Below are positions 1 to 5,288 of a stretch of 7,372 bases of DNA, piece by piece (within the stretch, counting starts at the first letter, position 1; the number at the start of each line of letters is the position of its first letter). Below the pieces are notes generated by a model. It saw only the letters and a program-made list of their open reading frames with translations. It ran no database searches and was not told the origin of the DNA. A program made the position numbers and the translations under genes. Source of the DNA: Clostridiales bacterium (GTDB lineage: Bacteria > Bacillota > Clostridia > WRLR01); NCBI GenBank assembly GCA_031263625.1, contig JAISFK010000079.1, positions 1 through 7,372 on the forward strand, given 5' to 3'.

Positions 1-97
1 GCCGGAGAGCGGCTCGGTTGAATATGGGATTCAGACGGACACCTGCAACCCGGACTGGTTCCAGTTTGACGACTTCTCGCTGTGCCAAATCGCCTAA
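1..97 (+). CDS. 3' end of a probable secreted carbohydrate-binding or glycoside hydrolase protein (partial)
   Basis: Codons run in frame from base 2 to a TAA at 95-97, giving 31 residues with no start inside the window, so only the C-terminus is visible. The tail contains NPDWFQFDDFSLCQIA. A Trp/Phe followed by an Asp-Asp-Phe-x-Leu strand is how many carbohydrate-binding modules of the CBM4/9- or CBM6-like beta-sandwich type end, as do some C-terminal domains of secreted glycoside hydrolases. This is family knowledge applied to a short tail, so the product is tentative. Two Cys residues (in TDTCN and SLCQ) lie 13 residues apart and could form a disulfide, in keeping with an exported protein. 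It could equally be the end of a lipoprotein or cell-wall protein with a jelly-roll domain. The reading frame and stop look genuine, because residue composition is balanced and quite unlike the repeat DNA that follows. Confidence 0.6.
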   Translation, partial: PESGSVEYGIQTDTCNPDWFQFDDFSLCQIA

Positions 98-345
98 AGC
101 AGGCGCGGCGGGCGGGCGAGCGACAGTTGGGCGGGTGACACAGATGAGCAAATGGCAGCTGGGCGAGTGACAGCTGAGCAAATGGCAGTTGGGCAAATGA
201 GCAAATGGCAGCTGTGCAAGTGGCAACTGGGCAAGCGACAGCTGGGCAGGCCCCGCCGCAGCGCAAAGCGAAGCGGCAAGGGCGCGAGCATGGCGCGGGC
301 GGCGCGTGAGCAACGCGCGAACGGCGCATGAGCAACGCTTCCTGA
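98..345. repeat. Degenerate short tandem repeats in the intergenic region
   Basis: The word TGAGCAAATGGCAG occurs exactly three times, at 145-158, 175-188 and 198-211 (offsets 30 and 23). Diverged relatives such as GGGCGAGTGACAGC and GGGCAAGCGACAGC lie between and after them. A second pair, GGCGCGTGAGCAACGC (301-316) and GGCGCATGAGCAACGC (323-338), is 22 bp apart with one mismatch. Units vary in length, so this is a decayed minisatellite-like array rather than a CRISPR. The core GTGAGCAACGC is found again at 3030-3040 in the other repeat region. No gene is supported here: the open frames across it are repetitive Ala, Arg, Cys and His runs. Confidence 0.7.
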
Positions 346-366
346 GTTTTGCGGCATTTCATCAGG

Positions 367-406
367 CAATAGCCGGCCATGGCCATGGAGCCAGGGCCGG
401 CTATTG
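367..406. terminator. Perfect 12-bp inverted repeat, candidate intrinsic terminator
   Basis: CAATAGCCGGCC (367-378) is the exact reverse complement of GGCCGGCTATTG (395-406). Inside, after one A/G mismatch, TGGC (380-383) can pair with GCCA (390-393) around the hexaloop CATGGA. This gives a nearly continuous hairpin of 16 bp. On the plus strand the GC core is followed by TATTGTTCTGT, which is U-rich but not a clean U-run. On the minus strand the arms read the same, so it may act in both directions. It lies about 270 nt after the partial CDS and just before the promoter region of the mgtE unit, a sensible place for an insulating terminator. It could instead be a small palindromic element. Confidence 0.45.
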
Positions 407-427
407 TTCTGTCGGTTGCAGTTGCCG

Positions 428-479
428 TTTTTGCGGCCGTTTTTACGTCGTTTTTACGCCATTTTTGCGCGCCGTTTTT
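428..479 (+). promoter_or_regulatory. Five helically phased T5 tracts (curved DNA or UP-like element)
   Basis: T5 runs occur at 428-432, 440-444, 451-455, 462-466 and 475-479, with spacings of 12, 11, 11 and 13 bp. They are set in GC-rich context (CGTTTTTRCG-like words). Tracts phased close to one helical turn produce intrinsic curvature. AT tracts directly upstream of a -35 box can also act as UP elements for the RNA polymerase alpha subunit. The last tract ends two bases before the TTGACA at 481-486. The arrangement may have arisen from tandem duplication of a 12-bp word, which would not stop it from working. Confidence 0.5.
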
Positions 480-480
480 G

Positions 481-510
481 TTGACACCGCGCCGCATTTG
501 GTGCTAAACT
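481..510 (+). promoter_or_regulatory. Candidate sigma-70-type promoter for the mgtE-tag unit
   Basis: TTGACA at 481-486 matches the -35 consensus exactly. TAAACT at 505-510 matches the -10 box at four of six positions and is preceded by TGC, giving an extended -10 (TGn). The spacer is 18 bp. Transcription would start near base 517 and run through a leader of about 570 nt into mgtE. Phased T tracts lie immediately upstream. I see no comparably good promoter closer to mgtE, but one cannot be excluded by eye. Confidence 0.55.
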
Positions 511-518
511 GTCCATAT

Positions 519-594
519 AGCGATTCCAAATAAAAACAAGGACAAGCGCTGGCTGAGTTGCGCGGGCCTTATAATTTTTAAGTTTGGAATCCGC
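519..594 (+). other. Inverted repeat enclosing a possible leader RNA fold
   Basis: GATTCCAAA (522-530) pairs perfectly with TTTGGAATC (583-591). With a one-base bulge, the preceding GC can extend the stem. The 52-nt interior contains AAGG (539-542) able to pair with CCTT (567-570), and two GCGC words between them. A short U-rich stretch, TAATTTTT, follows. The element begins within a few bases of the predicted transcription start, so it would form the 5' end of the mgtE leader RNA. It matches no riboswitch class that I recognise. The structure is inferred from complementarity only. Confidence 0.35.
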
Positions 595-617
595 GTTGGG
601 CGAAAGGATGTGAGATA

Positions 618-734
618 ATGGACGAGCACCCTCGAAGTCGCATGGCGCCAAACCGTGCGCAGGCTGAAAAATTCCATTTGCGCAAACCAAATTGCGGCCA
701 TTCTCACGCCATTTCAGCACTTCGCGCGGGATAG
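618..734 (+). CDS. Possible 38-codon leader ORF upstream of mgtE
   Basis: ATG at 618 opens a frame that ends at TAG 732-734. A plausible ribosome binding site, AAAGGA (603-608), sits 9 nt upstream. The product begins MDEHPRSRMAP, acidic and proline-containing at once, and is rich in Arg, His and Ala. It lies inside the predicted leader transcript of mgtE, about 350 nt before its start. Within the ORF, CGCATGG (639-645) can pair with CCGTGCG (653-659) in a 7-bp stem. In enterobacteria the MgtL leader peptide, also rich in acidic residues and proline, couples Mg2+ level to ribosome stability and so to transporter expression. By analogy this ORF could be a sensing peptide, but that is speculation: there is no homology, the codon use is undistinguished, and a chance ORF of this length is common. 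Confidence 0.22.
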   Translation: MDEHPRSRMAPNRAQAEKFHLRKPNCGHSHAISALRAG

Positions 735-1085
735 CCGCCGACAGGGCGCAACACAGGCGCGCCCGGCGCCGCGAGCGCCTCTCGGGCGCCGCGTATGCCC
801 GCCCGCAGCCGCCAAACTGCGGCCTCGCCCGCAATCGTTGCCGTCGCGGTTGCCACAGCCGCCGCCACTCTGGTCGCCTTGGCCGCTCCGCTCTCTCTGG
901 CTGCGGACGGCCGCCCCAATTTCGCTTGCGCCTCATGGAACGGGCTTTTTGCCCCCCTTATTTTTCGCCATCTCTCCGCACGGCTTGCGCCGCTGACTTC
1001 CGGATCCGCGCTCACGCGCACTCACGCGCGCTCGCGCACTAATGCGCCGCGCATGCGCACATGGAAAAAAGGAAGGAGGCCCCGC
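735..1085 (+). other. GC-rich low-complexity leader, no gene recognised
   Basis: The stretch is dominated by GCC, GCG and CGC words. It is open in several frames, yet no frame gives a recognisable protein. Local features are a 10-bp-period direct repeat (CTCACGCGC at 1011 and 1021, with the variant CTCGCGCAC at 1031), a small hairpin ATGCGC-C-GCGCAT at 1042-1054, and GGGC-TTTTT-GCCC at 942-954, whose 4-bp stem is too weak to call a terminator. I found no M-box core or other named riboswitch sequence. The segment probably forms the 3' part of the mgtE leader RNA. Confidence 0.4.
1073..1079 (+). promoter_or_regulatory. Ribosome binding site of mgtE
   Basis: AAGGAGG lies 6 nt before the ATG at 1086. 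This fixes the mgtE start. The frame is open further upstream to an ATG at 795, but that start has no such site, and the extra 97 residues are repeat-derived Ala/Arg/Thr-rich sequence foreign to the family. Confidence 0.85.
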
Positions 1086-2408
1086 ATGGATCAAAAATTG
1101 CTCAACACAAACGATCTCGCGCAAATCAAGGAGACGCTCAGCGGCATGAACACCGTGGACATTGCCGACGAGCTGGAGCGCCTGGACGAGCAGTCCGCGC
1201 TCAAGGCGTTCCGCATGCTGCACAAGGACGAGGCGGCGGAGGTATTCGCGTACCTTTCGCGCGACGTGCAGCAGAATATTGTCGCCGCCATAACCGACAG
1301 CGAGATTGGCGGCATAATCAACGACCTGTTCCTGGACGACGCCGTGGACTTCATCGAGGAGATGCCCGCCAGCGTCGTCAATCGCGTGCTGGCCAGCGTG
1401 CCCGTCAGCAAGCGCAACATGATCAACCAGTTCCTGAAATACCCTGAGGACTCCGTCGGCAGCGTCATGACCGTCGAATACGTGTCGCTGAAGGAGAACT
1501 ACACTGTCGATGTCGCGTTCAGGCGCATCCGCTCCACGGGGCTGAACAAGGAAACCATCTACACGTGCTACGTGACGGACAGGGAGCGCCGCCTGCTCGG
1601 CGAGGTGTCCGCGCGCGAGCTCTTGCTGTCGAAGCCGGACGCCCTGATCCGCGACATAATGGACGCGAACGTCATCTTCGCGGCCACCTCGGACGACCGC
1701 GAAAGCCTCGCCAACGACTTCCGCAAGTACGGCCTGCTCGCCATGCCCGTCGTGGACAACGAAAACCGCCTGGTCGGCATAGTGACCGTGGACGACGTCA
1801 TAGCCGTGCAGGAGGAGGAGGCGACGGAGGACTTCGAGCTGATGGCGGCCATGTCGCCCTCCGAGGCCCCGTACCTTAAAACCAGCGTGTGGGCGCTCAC
1901 AAAAAACCGCGTGGTCTGGCTGCTGCTGCTGATGCTGTCCGCGACGGTGACAGGCGCCATAATATCCGACTTCGAGGAATCGCTTGCCGTGCTCCCGACG
2001 CTCGTCGCGTTCATACCGATGCTCATGGACACGGGCGGCAATGCCGGCTCTCAGAGCTCCACGCTCGTCATCCGCGGCATGGCGCTCGAGGAGGTCGCGC
2101 TGGGCGACGTCTGGGCCGTCCTCTGGAAGGAGCTACGCGTGGCGCTTCTGTGCGGCGCGGCGCTCGTGGCCGTCAATTTTCTGCGCGTCGTCCTGACGGG
2201 CCAGGGCTGGGTTTTGGCGCTGACCGTGTCGGTCGCGCTGTATGTCACGGTCGTGATGGCGAAAGCGGTGGGCTGCCTGCTGCCGATGGGCGCAAAAAAG
2301 CTCGGCCTCGACCCGGCGGTCATGGCGTCGCCCGTCATAACCACGATCGTGGACGCGGGCGCGCTCATCGTGTATTTCGCGCTGGCAAAATCCATGCTGC
2401 ACATTTAA
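1086..2408 (+). CDS. mgtE: Magnesium transporter MgtE
   Basis: This 440-residue protein is close to the usual 450 of MgtE, a homodimeric Mg2+-selective channel of the inner membrane. The N-terminal helical-repeat domain spans roughly residues 20-125 (DIADELERL, LFLDDAVDFIEEMP). A tandem CBS pair follows at about 127-245, with YPEDSVGSVMT at its entry and VDNENRLVGIVTVDDV in the second CBS. These cytosolic domains bind Mg2+ and close the pore when Mg2+ is plentiful. About five membrane helices occupy residues 275-438. The family hallmark PMLMDTGGNAGSQSSTLVIRG starts at residue 311. Asp423, in TTIVDAGALIVYF, sits where the pore-lining Asp of the Thermus protein lies. The start is fixed by AAGGAGG 6 nt upstream. 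tag follows after 10 nt and is probably co-transcribed. No Mg2+ riboswitch was recognised in the long leader. The sequence appears complete and functional. Confidence 0.96.
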   Translation: MDQKLLNTNDLAQIKETLSGMNTVDIADELERLDEQSALKAFRMLHKDEAAEVFAYLSRDVQQNIVAAITDSEIGGIINDLFLDDAVDFIEEMPASVVNRVLASVPVSKRNMINQFLKYPEDSVGSVMTVEYVSLKENYTVDVAFRRIRSTGLNKETIYTCYVTDRERRLLGEVSARELLLSKPDALIRDIMDANVIFAATSDDRESLANDFRKYGLLAMPVVDNENRLVGIVTVDDVIAVQEEEATEDFELMAAMSPSEAPYLKTSVWALTKNRVVWLLLLMLSATVTGAIISDFEESLAVLPTLVAFIPMLMDTGGNAGSQSSTLVIRGMALEEVALGDVWAVLWKELRVALLCGAALVAVNFLRVVLTGQGWVLALTVSVALYVTVVMAKAVGCLLPMGAKKLGLDPAVMASPVITTIVDAGALIVYFALAKSMLHI

Positions 2409-2413
2409 AGGAG
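2408..2413 (+). promoter_or_regulatory. Ribosome binding site of tag, overlapping the mgtE stop
   Basis: AAGGAG starts on the last base of the mgtE TAA (2406-2408) and ends 5 nt before the tag ATG at 2419. Ribosomes ending mgtE would stand on this site, so translational coupling of the two genes is likely. Confidence 0.75.
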
Positions 2414-2418
2414 ATCCG

Positions 2419-3033
2419 ATGACAAACGACGAAACAATCCGCTGCCCATGGGCGAACGCCGACCCGCTCTCGCGGGAATACCACGACGCCGAATGGGGCG
2501 CGCCCTGCCACGACGAGCGCCGCCTGTTCAAGATGCTGATTTTGGAGGGCAAGCAGGCGGGGCTCTCCTGGCGCGGGATTTTGAGGAAGATGGACACTCT
2601 CTGCGCGGCGTTCGACGGCTTCGACCCGCAAAAGATCGCCGCATACGACGAGGCAAAGGTCGCCGAGCTTCTCCAGGACCCCGGCATAATACGCAACCGG
2701 CTCAAAGTGAACGCCGCGATAACGAACGCGAGAGCGTATTTCAAGCTGTGCGAGCAATACGGCTCGCTCGACAGCTATCTCTGGTCTTTCACGGGCGGCA
2801 GGCAGGTGGTCGGGAATTGGGAGACGCAGGAGCTTATGCCGGCGACCTCGCCGATGTCCGACGAGATAAGCCGCGAGCTGAAGCGGTTCGGCTTCAAGTT
2901 CGTCGGCTCGACGATCGTCTACTCGTACTTGCAGGCGGTGGGCGTGGTCAACGACCACATAGCGGCGTGCGCCTTCGGAAAAGGCGCGGCTCTGGCCGCA
3001 ACCGCGAAAGCGGAGAGCGCAACGGCGAAGTGA
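2419..3033 (+). CDS. tag: DNA-3-methyladenine glycosylase I
   Basis: The 204-residue protein aligns along its length with the helix-hairpin-helix-type Tag family. The enzyme removes 3-methyladenine from alkylated DNA and starts base excision repair in the cytoplasm. The zinc-binding quartet is intact: Cys9, His22, His180 and Cys184 have exactly the spacing of the E. coli residues Cys4, His17, His175 and Cys179. YHDAEWG (21-27), the active-site stretch LEGKQAGLSW (42-51, with Glu43 and Trp51), GIIRNRLK (89-96) and LKRFGFKFVGSTIVYSYLQA (154-173) are family signatures. After the last zinc ligand there is a tail of 20 residues rich in Ala, Lys and Thr. Its last codons and the stop fall inside the 73-bp direct repeat, so the tail has probably been rewritten by repeat DNA. 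That should not affect catalysis. The gene follows mgtE by 10 nt; the pairing has no obvious functional logic. Confidence 0.95.
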   Translation: MTNDETIRCPWANADPLSREYHDAEWGAPCHDERRLFKMLILEGKQAGLSWRGILRKMDTLCAAFDGFDPQKIAAYDEAKVAELLQDPGIIRNRLKVNAAITNARAYFKLCEQYGSLDSYLWSFTGGRQVVGNWETQELMPATSPMSDEISRELKRFGFKFVGSTIVYSYLQAVGVVNDHIAACAFGKGAALAATAKAESATAK

Positions 3034-3143
3034 GCAACGCGGAGGGCGCAAAAGCGGAGGGCGCGGCAACGGAGTGAGCAGCGCGGATGGCGCAACGGCG
3101 AAGTGAGCGGCGCGGAAGGCGCAAAAGCGGAGGGCGCGGCAAC
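3017..3143. repeat. 73-bp direct repeat spanning the end of tag and the intergenic region
   Basis: A 54-bp block at 3017-3070 recurs at 3090-3143 with three mismatches (offset 73). It contains GCGCAACGGCGAAGTGAGC and then AAAGCGGAGGGCGCGGCAAC. The first copy overlaps the last codons and the TGA stop of tag. Within each unit, smaller words (GCGGAGGGCGC, GTGAGCNNCGCGG) repeat again. The spacer and flanks hold further diverged copies. This is a tandem duplication in a low-complexity region, with no open frame worth calling. Confidence 0.8.
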
Positions 3144-3236
3144 CGCGCACACAGCAGGACTGCGTTGCGCCGCCCGACAGGGCATGTTGCTTCGCCAGGC
3201 ACGTCGCGGCGGCAGTCCGGGCGGCCCGCCGCCACA

Positions 3237-3396
3237 CCGCCGCACAGCTACGCTACCGCGCCGCCGCACAGCTATGCCACCACCCAGTCGCACCGCCACG
3301 CCGCTATGCCACCGCGCTGCCTACCATATCTGCCGCATCGCCGCGCCGTCTGCCATATCTGCGGCATCACCGCGCCGCCGCGCTGCCTACCATATC
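3237..3396. repeat. Short direct repeats between convergent tag and aldo/keto reductase genes
   Basis: CCGCCGCACAGCTACGCTACC (3237-3257) and its copy with two changes (3261-3281) are 24 bp apart. CGCTGCCTACCATATC occurs exactly at 3315-3330 and 3381-3396. A 25-bp block beginning CCATATCTGC is at 3324-3348 and again at 3353-3377, with two mismatches. The last copies run into the 3' end of the aldo/keto reductase gene. The intervening DNA 3144-3236 holds only a GC-rich imperfect inverted repeat (GGCGGC 3208-3213 with GCCGCC 3228-3233) without a U-run. I see no clean terminator between the two convergent units. Confidence 0.7.
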
Positions 3397-4400
3397 CGCG
3401 AGGATTCGAGCGGCTGCCATATGTCAAGGTGGTCGCCGAGCTTGTCCATCAGCGGCTTGCTGATGCCGTCCAGCGCAAGCGCCACGTCCGGGGGCAGGCG
3501 CGTCTGCGCCGCCTGCGCGTTCTCGACAAGCTGCTCCGCGTTCCTGCAGCCCACGATAGCAGACGCCACGCCGGGCTTTTGAAGCAACCATGCCACGGCG
3601 AGCCGCCCGCAGGGTATGCCCGCGTCGCGCGACACCTCGCGCAGGCCGGCCAAAAGCGACTCGGCCTCAAGATCCGCGCCGGGCAGCCCGTGCTTGGACT
3701 CTGGATTGCCCGCCCCCGAAAAATGCACCGTGCGCCTGCGCATCGGCGGCACTTCGCCGACCGAGGCGTACTTCCCGGCCAGCACGCCCTGCATGAGCGG
3801 CATGTACGCCAGCACGCCGATCCCGCTCTCATGGCAGCTGGGCAGTATCTCGCGCTCGATCCCGCGCGACATCAGGCTGTAGGCGAACTCGTTCGCCGCG
3901 ACGGCGACGCCGCACTCCTTGGCAAGCGCCAGCGCCCCAAGCGCGAAGTTGCTCACGCCGATCTCGCGCACCAGGCCGCGCTCGCGAACGTCGAGCAGCG
4001 CCTCAAAATTCGCGCGCAGCAGCGCCGCGTCGGCGACGGGCCAGTGGATCATCATGAGGTCGATCGCGTCCGCGCCAAGCCTTTTCAGGCTTTCCTCGAT
4101 CATATTTCGGTACGAGCCGAGCTTTTCGCGCGGCTGGACCTGGATCTTGTTGCAGATGACGGCCTCGCCGCGCCTTCCGGCGAGCGCCTTGCCCAGCGAT
4201 ATCTCGCTCGCGCCGTCGTTGTAGCCGAAAGCCGTGTCAAAAAAATTGACGCCGATGTCCAGCGCCTCGCCCACGAGCGCGTCAACGTCCGACTGCTCCT
4301 GAACGCCCCAGTAGCTGCCCTGGCCGCCGCCAAAACTCCAGCACCCGATCATGAGCGGGCTGGCGTATATGCCCGTGCCGCCCAACTGCGTTTTGTCCAT
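3387..4400 (-). CDS. Aldo/keto reductase family oxidoreductase
   Basis: The 337-residue protein is a full-length (beta/alpha)8 aldo/keto reductase, a cytosolic NAD(P)H-dependent enzyme reducing aldehydes or ketones. The catalytic tetrad is present: Asp55 and Tyr60 (in NFFDTAFGYNDG), Lys85 (ICNKIQV) and His119 (DLMMIHWP). REIGVSNF (145-152), LAYMPLMQGVLAGKY (197-211) and the cofactor-loop region around AIVGCRNAEQL (281-291) are standard family landmarks. The N-terminal layout (LGGTGIYASPLMIGCWSFGGG, YWGVQEQSD) resembles the bacterial YhdN/IolS-like oxidoreductases; the substrate cannot be told from sequence. AAGGAGG (4411-4417) lies 10 nt before the ATG. It follows the sirtuin gene by 86 nt on the same strand with no evident terminator, so the two may share a transcript. 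The last residues (DIWQPLESSRIW) are encoded next to CATATC-containing repeat DNA, and the C-terminus may have been reshaped. Confidence 0.93.
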   Translation of the reverse strand: MDKTQLGGTGIYASPLMIGCWSFGGGQGSYWGVQEQSDVDALVGEALDIGVNFFDTAFGYNDGASEISLGKALAGRRGEAVICNKIQVQPREKLGSYRNMIEESLKRLGADAIDLMMIHWPVADAALLRANFEALLDVRERGLVREIGVSNFALGALALAKECGVAVAANEFAYSLMSRGIEREILPSCHESGIGVLAYMPLMQGVLAGKYASVGEVPPMRRRTVHFSGAGNPESKHGLPGADLEAESLLAGLREVSRDAGIPCGRLAVAWLLQKPGVASAIVGCRNAEQLVENAQAAQTRLPPDVALALDGISKPLMDKLGDHLDIWQPLESSRIW

Positions 4401-4427
4401 GCCTGCCTTGCCTCCTTTTCTATGTCC

Positions 4428-4440
4428 GATATGTCATATC
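4428..4440. repeat. 13-bp palindrome before the aldo/keto reductase gene
   Basis: GATATG-T-CATATC is a perfect inverted repeat with a one-base centre, 11 nt upstream of the reductase ribosome binding site and within the sirtuin-reductase gap. Its position and symmetry would suit an operator for a dimeric regulator. The half-site CATATC also appears in the repeats downstream of the same gene (3324-3396), so it may simply be a fragment of that repeat family. No strong promoter boxes were found around it. Confidence 0.3.
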
Positions 4441-4486
4441 CCAAGTTCGCCGCGCAATGGAGCAAGCGCTGAACTGCTTCGCGTCC

Positions 4487-5236
4487 TTAGCGTAAAATCC
4501 GCAGCGAGCCGAGCACTTGCGCTATGCCGGCGTTGATGACCAGGCTTGCCGCCTTGTCCGCGCTCGTCGGCGACCTGTTGATGACGACGAGGCTACGCCC
4601 CTCAAAAAAATCGACGAAGCCCGCCGCCGGATACACGGTCAGCGACGTGCCGCCGACAATCAGCGTGTCGGCGCCCGATATAAGCTCGGCCGACCGCCTC
4701 AGCGTGTCGCTGTCAAGCCCCTCCTCGTACAGCACGACGTCCGGCTTGACTATACCGCCGCACTCGCAGCGCGGCGCGCCCGCCGCGCCCGCGACATGCG
4801 AAACGCCGTATGCCCTGCCGCAGCCCATGCAATGGTTCCTATGCACGCTGCCGTGCAACTCCAGCACGTTTTTGCTCCCTGCCTTCTGGTGCAGGCCGTC
4901 TATGTTCTGCGTGATCACGGCCTCCAGCCTCCCGGCCCCCTCCATGGCGGCAAGGGCGCGGTGGGCCGCGTTCGGCTCCGCGTCCAGGAACAGCATCTTC
5001 TCCCTGTAGAACGCGAAAAACTCGTCCGTATGCTCGTCAAAAAACGTGCGGCTCAGGATGCGCTCCGGCGGATATTTGAATTTCTGCGCGTACAGCCCGT
5101 CCTGGCTCCGAAAATCTGGTATCCCGCTCTCCGTGGACGTGCCCGCGCCGCCGAAAAACACCGTGCCCCGGCTGCCCGCCAGAATCTCGCCCAGCCGCTC
5201 AATTTTCGCCTCCAGCTCCAAAGGCATGTCCTGCAT
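4487..5236 (-). CDS. cobB: NAD-dependent protein deacylase (Sir2 family)
   Basis: This 249-residue sirtuin has all canonical elements. GAGTSTESGIPDFRS (30-44) is the NAD-binding motif. TQNIDGLHQKAG (109-120) and the catalytic His128 in ELHG follow. The zinc ribbon uses Cys136, Cys139, Cys157 and Cys159, then GGIVKPDVVLYEE. GGTSLTVYPAA (195-205) and VINRSPT (218-224) complete the Rossmann fold. It removes acyl groups from lysines in the cytosol, using NAD+ and giving O-acyl-ADP-ribose and nicotinamide. The start at 5236 is chosen because AAAGGGAGGG (5245-5254) sits before it with GGAGG 9 nt away, and a promoter lies just upstream. A GTG at 5269 in the same frame would lie upstream of that promoter's start point. 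The gene has its own promoter although it follows the ABC ATPase by 138 nt. Intact zinc and deacylase residues argue against a NAD-depleting defence effector. The symbol is used in the general sense of bacterial Sir2. Confidence 0.94.
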   Translation of the reverse strand: MQDMPLELEAKIERLGEILAGSRGTVFFGGAGTSTESGIPDFRSQDGLYAQKFKYPPERILSRTFFDEHTDEFFAFYREKMLFLDAEPNAAHRALAAMEGAGRLEAVITQNIDGLHQKAGSKNVLELHGSVHRNHCMGCGRAYGVSHVAGAAGAPRCECGGIVKPDVVLYEEGLDSDTLRRSAELISGADTLIVGGTSLTVYPAAGFVDFFEGRSLVVINRSPTSADKAASLVINAGIAQVLGSLRILR

Positions 5237-5244
5237 CCGCGCCG

Positions 5245-5254
5245 CCCTCCCTTT
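5245..5254 (-). promoter_or_regulatory. Ribosome binding site of the sirtuin gene
   Basis: On the minus strand the sequence reads AAAGGGAGGG, with the GGAGG core 9 nt before ATG 5236. It lies inside the longer frame that would begin at GTG 5269, and therefore decides in favour of the shorter protein. Confidence 0.75.
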
Positions 5255-5259
5255 AAATG

Positions 5260-5288
5260 AGCATAGCACAAGACGGCGGCAAACTCAA
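5260..5288 (-). promoter_or_regulatory. Candidate promoter of the sirtuin gene
   Basis: On the minus strand TTGAGT (5283-5288) and TATGCT (5260-5265) are separated by exactly 17 bp. TGC precedes the -10, making it an extended -10 element. Each hexamer matches consensus at four of six positions. Transcription would begin near 5253, giving a leader of about 17 nt that starts at or just before the ribosome binding site. This makes the sirtuin gene, and perhaps the reductase after it, independent of the upstream ABC cassette. Confidence 0.5.

Noticed and set aside
98..345. CRISPR-like array
   Set aside because: The repeated words are 14-16 bp, unevenly spaced (22 to 30 bp) and diverged, spacers are themselves repeat-like, and no cas genes are present.
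570..575. Perfect TATAAT in the mgtE leader as a second promoter
   Set aside because: No acceptable -35 hexamer at 16 to 19 bp and no TGn extension; probably part of the AU-rich segment of the leader.
454..936. 160-codon minus-strand open frame across the mgtE leader
   Set aside because: Arg-rich first half, no family resemblance, no ribosome binding site recognised, and it is antisense to the best promoter in the region.
942..965. GGGC-TTTTT-GCCC followed by a T-rich stretch as a terminator or attenuator
   Set aside because: A stem of only 4 bp and an interrupted T-run six bases later is too weak to support.
795..1085. In-frame N-terminal extension of MgtE that looks a little like a signal peptide
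   Set aside because: The family starts where ATG 1086 places it, AAGGAGG is 6 nt before that ATG, and the extension is Ala/Arg/Thr-rich repeat-derived sequence with no ribosome binding site.
511..1085. M-box (Mg2+ riboswitch), TPP, cobalamin, FMN or SAM riboswitch in front of mgtE
   Set aside because: None of the conserved core words of these classes could be found by reading; a covariance search was not possible here.
3087..4472. 461-codon plus-strand open frame
   Set aside because: It is antisense to the aldo/keto reductase gene and to intergenic repeats. Composition is Arg/Ala/His-rich without any recognisable domain, and the minus strand encodes a full catalytic tetrad.
4487..5236. Sirtuin as a NAD-depleting anti-phage effector
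   Set aside because: It has the four zinc cysteines, the ELHG histidine and the standard length of a single-domain deacylase, and no fused sensor domain.
4517..5260. 247-codon plus-strand open frame
   Set aside because: Complement shadow of the sirtuin gene, whose motifs are complete on the minus strand.
5237..5269. Longer sirtuin starting at GTG 5269
   Set aside because: The extra 11 codons contain the AAAGGGAGGG site itself and lie across the predicted -10 and start point; ATG 5236 fits both signals.
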